Shown: one piece after another, positions 61,541-64,000 of the stretch
Layout: every line of letters begins with the position of its first letter
How positions within the stretch are numbered: position 1 is the first letter of the stretch
Source: Dicyema japonicum
Taxonomy: Eukaryota > Dicyemida > Rhombozoa > Dicyemidae
DNA length: 64,000 nucleotides
NCBI GenBank assembly: GCA_011109175.1
Contig: RDEW01000055.1
Span: forward strand, 219,448 to 283,447
Direction: 5' to 3'
Translations under genes and position numbers: made by a program
Notes under the pieces: model-generated
The model's input: only the letters and a program-made list of their open reading frames with translations
Told to the model about the DNA's origin: nothing
Databases searched by the model: none

Positions 61541-64000
61541 TATAATTTGATATATTTTTGAATTGTTTGAAATATGCTATATTCTGTTAAAAATCAAAAA
61601 TTTTAAATTTATGTAAGGGTTGTCATGACTGCCTCACTGTATTTCACAAATTTTTTTACTTAAAATTTTATTAGTTTCTCTATTATGTGGTGTTCTTAAA
61701 TTGTTACTAAGCGATTTATAAAAACAAACTTTGATGGTATTCAAAAAAAGCACTTGATGGTCAATAATCCAGAGATTTCTTCTCGTGGGGTTTATTGACG
61801 ACTGTGACTGACAGGTCCAACCTTTTTTCCTAATCGATCAATTATAGATTAGTAGTGCTACAAGCGAAGGAAGCAGATGGTAAATGGGAAACTAACAACC
61901 AAACTCCCGTAAAAAGTAAGAAAGTCATATACATCTTTTTCTAATGGATGTTTGACAGTTTAACAAGAAAAAATCATGAGTATAATAAAGGAAAATGATT
62001 GACGGAGATTTCTCCTTTCGAATTTTTTGTCTATCAAATTAAACTATTTAAAACTACCTCCACGCGATTATTCGATAAAATATTAATTATTTCTGCAACT
62101 GGATAATACTGAGACTCAAACTTAGAAGGATTTGTTCCAAAGTCCTTTTTAGTCGGAACCTATCTATTAATGTTTTTAATTCATACTTTATCTTCCCATG
62201 TTAAAAAATATATTTACTATTATGAACATTCATTTTCCTTTTCATAGCTTTGTAATAATTCGAATTTTCTTCAATCGATTTAATTTCGAAATTGAATCTC
62301 TTCGCATTCGGACACAAATTATCTGACTGGGAATTAGATATAAATTTTTTAAAGCAAATTACGTGAATTTTCAATAGATTCTGGAGTCGAACAATTAACC
62401 AAATCGTCAATTTGTTCTGGAATCGCACACTCATCACTTAAATTATCTAAGTCATAATGTGATATAAGTATAACCATTAATTATTGAATTTATTCCCTTA
62501 ATTTCTAGATATCTTTCTACTATATATGTCAATGACCGTTAAAATCCATTTGAAATTTTCAATTAATGTTGAAAATTTTTCAGGTCTATTAGATCTACCT
62601 GAAAACGTTCATTTGGGGAAGAAGCAAACACATGGTGATTTATATCTACAATCTACAATTATAAAAAATCACGAACTTTTAAAGGACGCGAAAATTTGCA
62701 GACTTCACAATTTCGAATGACTTTTCTGATAATCTCATTCTTTACAGTGAAGTATCTTTGTCGACATTCATACTCAATTTTATTGACTCCTCCGTGTGAA
62801 AACTCGTGCAACGATTTCGCAACATGCTCCATTTCGGTTTCATTATCCAGGGATATGACTAACTTGTAATCAGTTGATTTAAGATACAGTCTAAAATTAT
62901 TGCAAATTTACAATACCTGTCATTGATAATAGAAAAATTCTCTATCTTCTTTACAAGCCTATATTTTCGGTGCCTCGGAAGATTTTCGGGAAATTTATCA
63001 TGCAAAGCATCTTTTAAAGTTTGATATTCAACGCAATCTTTCACAAAACCATTGTAAGAAGCCATTGCAACAAAATAATCTTTTATGCTATAAATCACGC
63101 TAGAAATCTAGGTTTACCGCTATAAAAAATAAAATCTTTATAATCATAACATTTATAAATAAAAAACTAATTTAACAGGATTAAATCACGATATAAATCG
63201 GATATATAAAATTAAATGTCGGATAATCCAATGAGGGACTCATCCTCACCTTTGTCGGTCTGGGATCACTTAGTTAGATGAGAACTTTTATTTCTTTCTT
63301 TTTGACCCAGTGATCCGACATTAATAATAATAATGTCGGACAATCAAAAGACCTTTTCAAGGTCGAAAAAATGTAACAGGCTGCCCATGTGACATATATT
63401 ACGAAAGATAATCCGCCTCAAGATATCAATCAAATTACTGATATTCTATATGCTGCACAGTCTGCTTATATGACTTTAACTGCGAAGGTAAACCGCAAAG
63501 TACATGGTTGGAGAACACTGAAAAGAAAATCTCAAAGCTGATGACAGAACTAGAACTTGTCAATCGCTTTTCCAGACAAGCTCTCCATTGTATTTCTGTT
63601 CTTTTTAACTCTGTGATCATGGGTAATAATTTAACCCCACTTGTCACAACTTAGACGAAAAGATCCACGCCTTTTGTATCTCAAAACGCTGATAGTGTAA
63701 ATATTTAATTATATTTCGTTACCTAGGAATACTAATTGGCACAAATAGGGACAATTTGTGTGACCGCAGCAGTTAAAATGAGGAAGCTCTTCCGGCCGAT
63801 GTATATCTAAAAAAGCTACGACTAAAGAAAACACATTCCCTTTTTGTTTTTGAGCGAGTAATCGTCCTTACTCGGATAAACGGTCATTTTAGGTGATTAT
63901 TTGTTTATGGTAGTGGCGTCTCTCTGCACCTTATGTCTAATTCAAGCCTGGACGACTGTAACGTGCTTACTATCTTTAATTTCAACACTAAAAGGCCAAC
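61541..64000. other. No gene I can support; hairpin near 63.3 kb
   Basis: AT-rich with frequent stops. Open frames at 62,201-62,437 (-), 62,526-62,720 (+), 62,859-63,098 (-) and 63,435-63,647 (-) have no motif I recognise. TCCGACATTA (63,314-63,323) and TAATGTCGGA (63,331-63,340) form a 10-bp inverted repeat, and a further AATGTCGGATAATCC lies near 63,215. Confidence 0.45.

Overview
The window looks like nuclear DNA of a small animal with a cilium and with extremely short spliceosomal introns. Five kinds of gene can be read only after removing GT-AG introns of about 19-30 nt (mostly 22-25 nt): a near-complete HYDIN (central-apparatus protein of motile cilia), a Derlin, a protein with three CAP-Gly domains, a CDK9-type kinase and a family of M12B metalloproteases. 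Standard stop codons fit throughout. Introns this short across conserved animal genes recall the dicyemid mesozoans; that placement is inference, not something the sequence proves.

Layout. 1-2.3 kb: a compact metalloprotease gene copy with its upstream flank. 2.5-9.6 kb: decayed LINEs of three families and a pogo/Tigger-type transposon. 9.76-25.64 kb: HYDIN on the plus strand, dozens of micro-exons. 26.04-29.07 kb: a LINE with a 2A-like peptide in front of its AP endonuclease, flanked by a 7-bp target duplication, splitting a small minus-strand reading frame. 29.3-31 kb: another LINE. 31.97-33.21 kb: a hAT transposon with terminal inverted repeats and an exact 8-bp target duplication. 33.5-34.8 kb: CDK9-like kinase. 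35.8-40.5 kb: a second copy of the metalloprotease segment, enlarged by a LINE with an intact 405-codon frame and by a hAT remnant. 41-49 kb: LINE fragments, a second pogo element with both ends intact, and tRNA-derived SINEs. 50-57 kb: a gene island (Derlin, an unrecognised gene, the CAP-Gly protein, an acidic unrecognised protein). 57-61.5 kb: third metalloprotease copy (minus strand), a LINE, a pogo end and a SINE. 61.5-64 kb: AT-rich, no gene I can support.

The genes do not form an operon or pathway. HYDIN and the CAP-Gly protein are both microtubule-related, Derlin acts in ER-associated degradation and CDK9 in transcription elongation. Roughly half of the window is transposable-element debris. 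HYDIN, CDK9 and Derlin all show single-nucleotide frame breaks without in-frame stop substitutions, which points to indel errors in the assembly as much as to gene decay; the CAP-Gly gene reads through cleanly.
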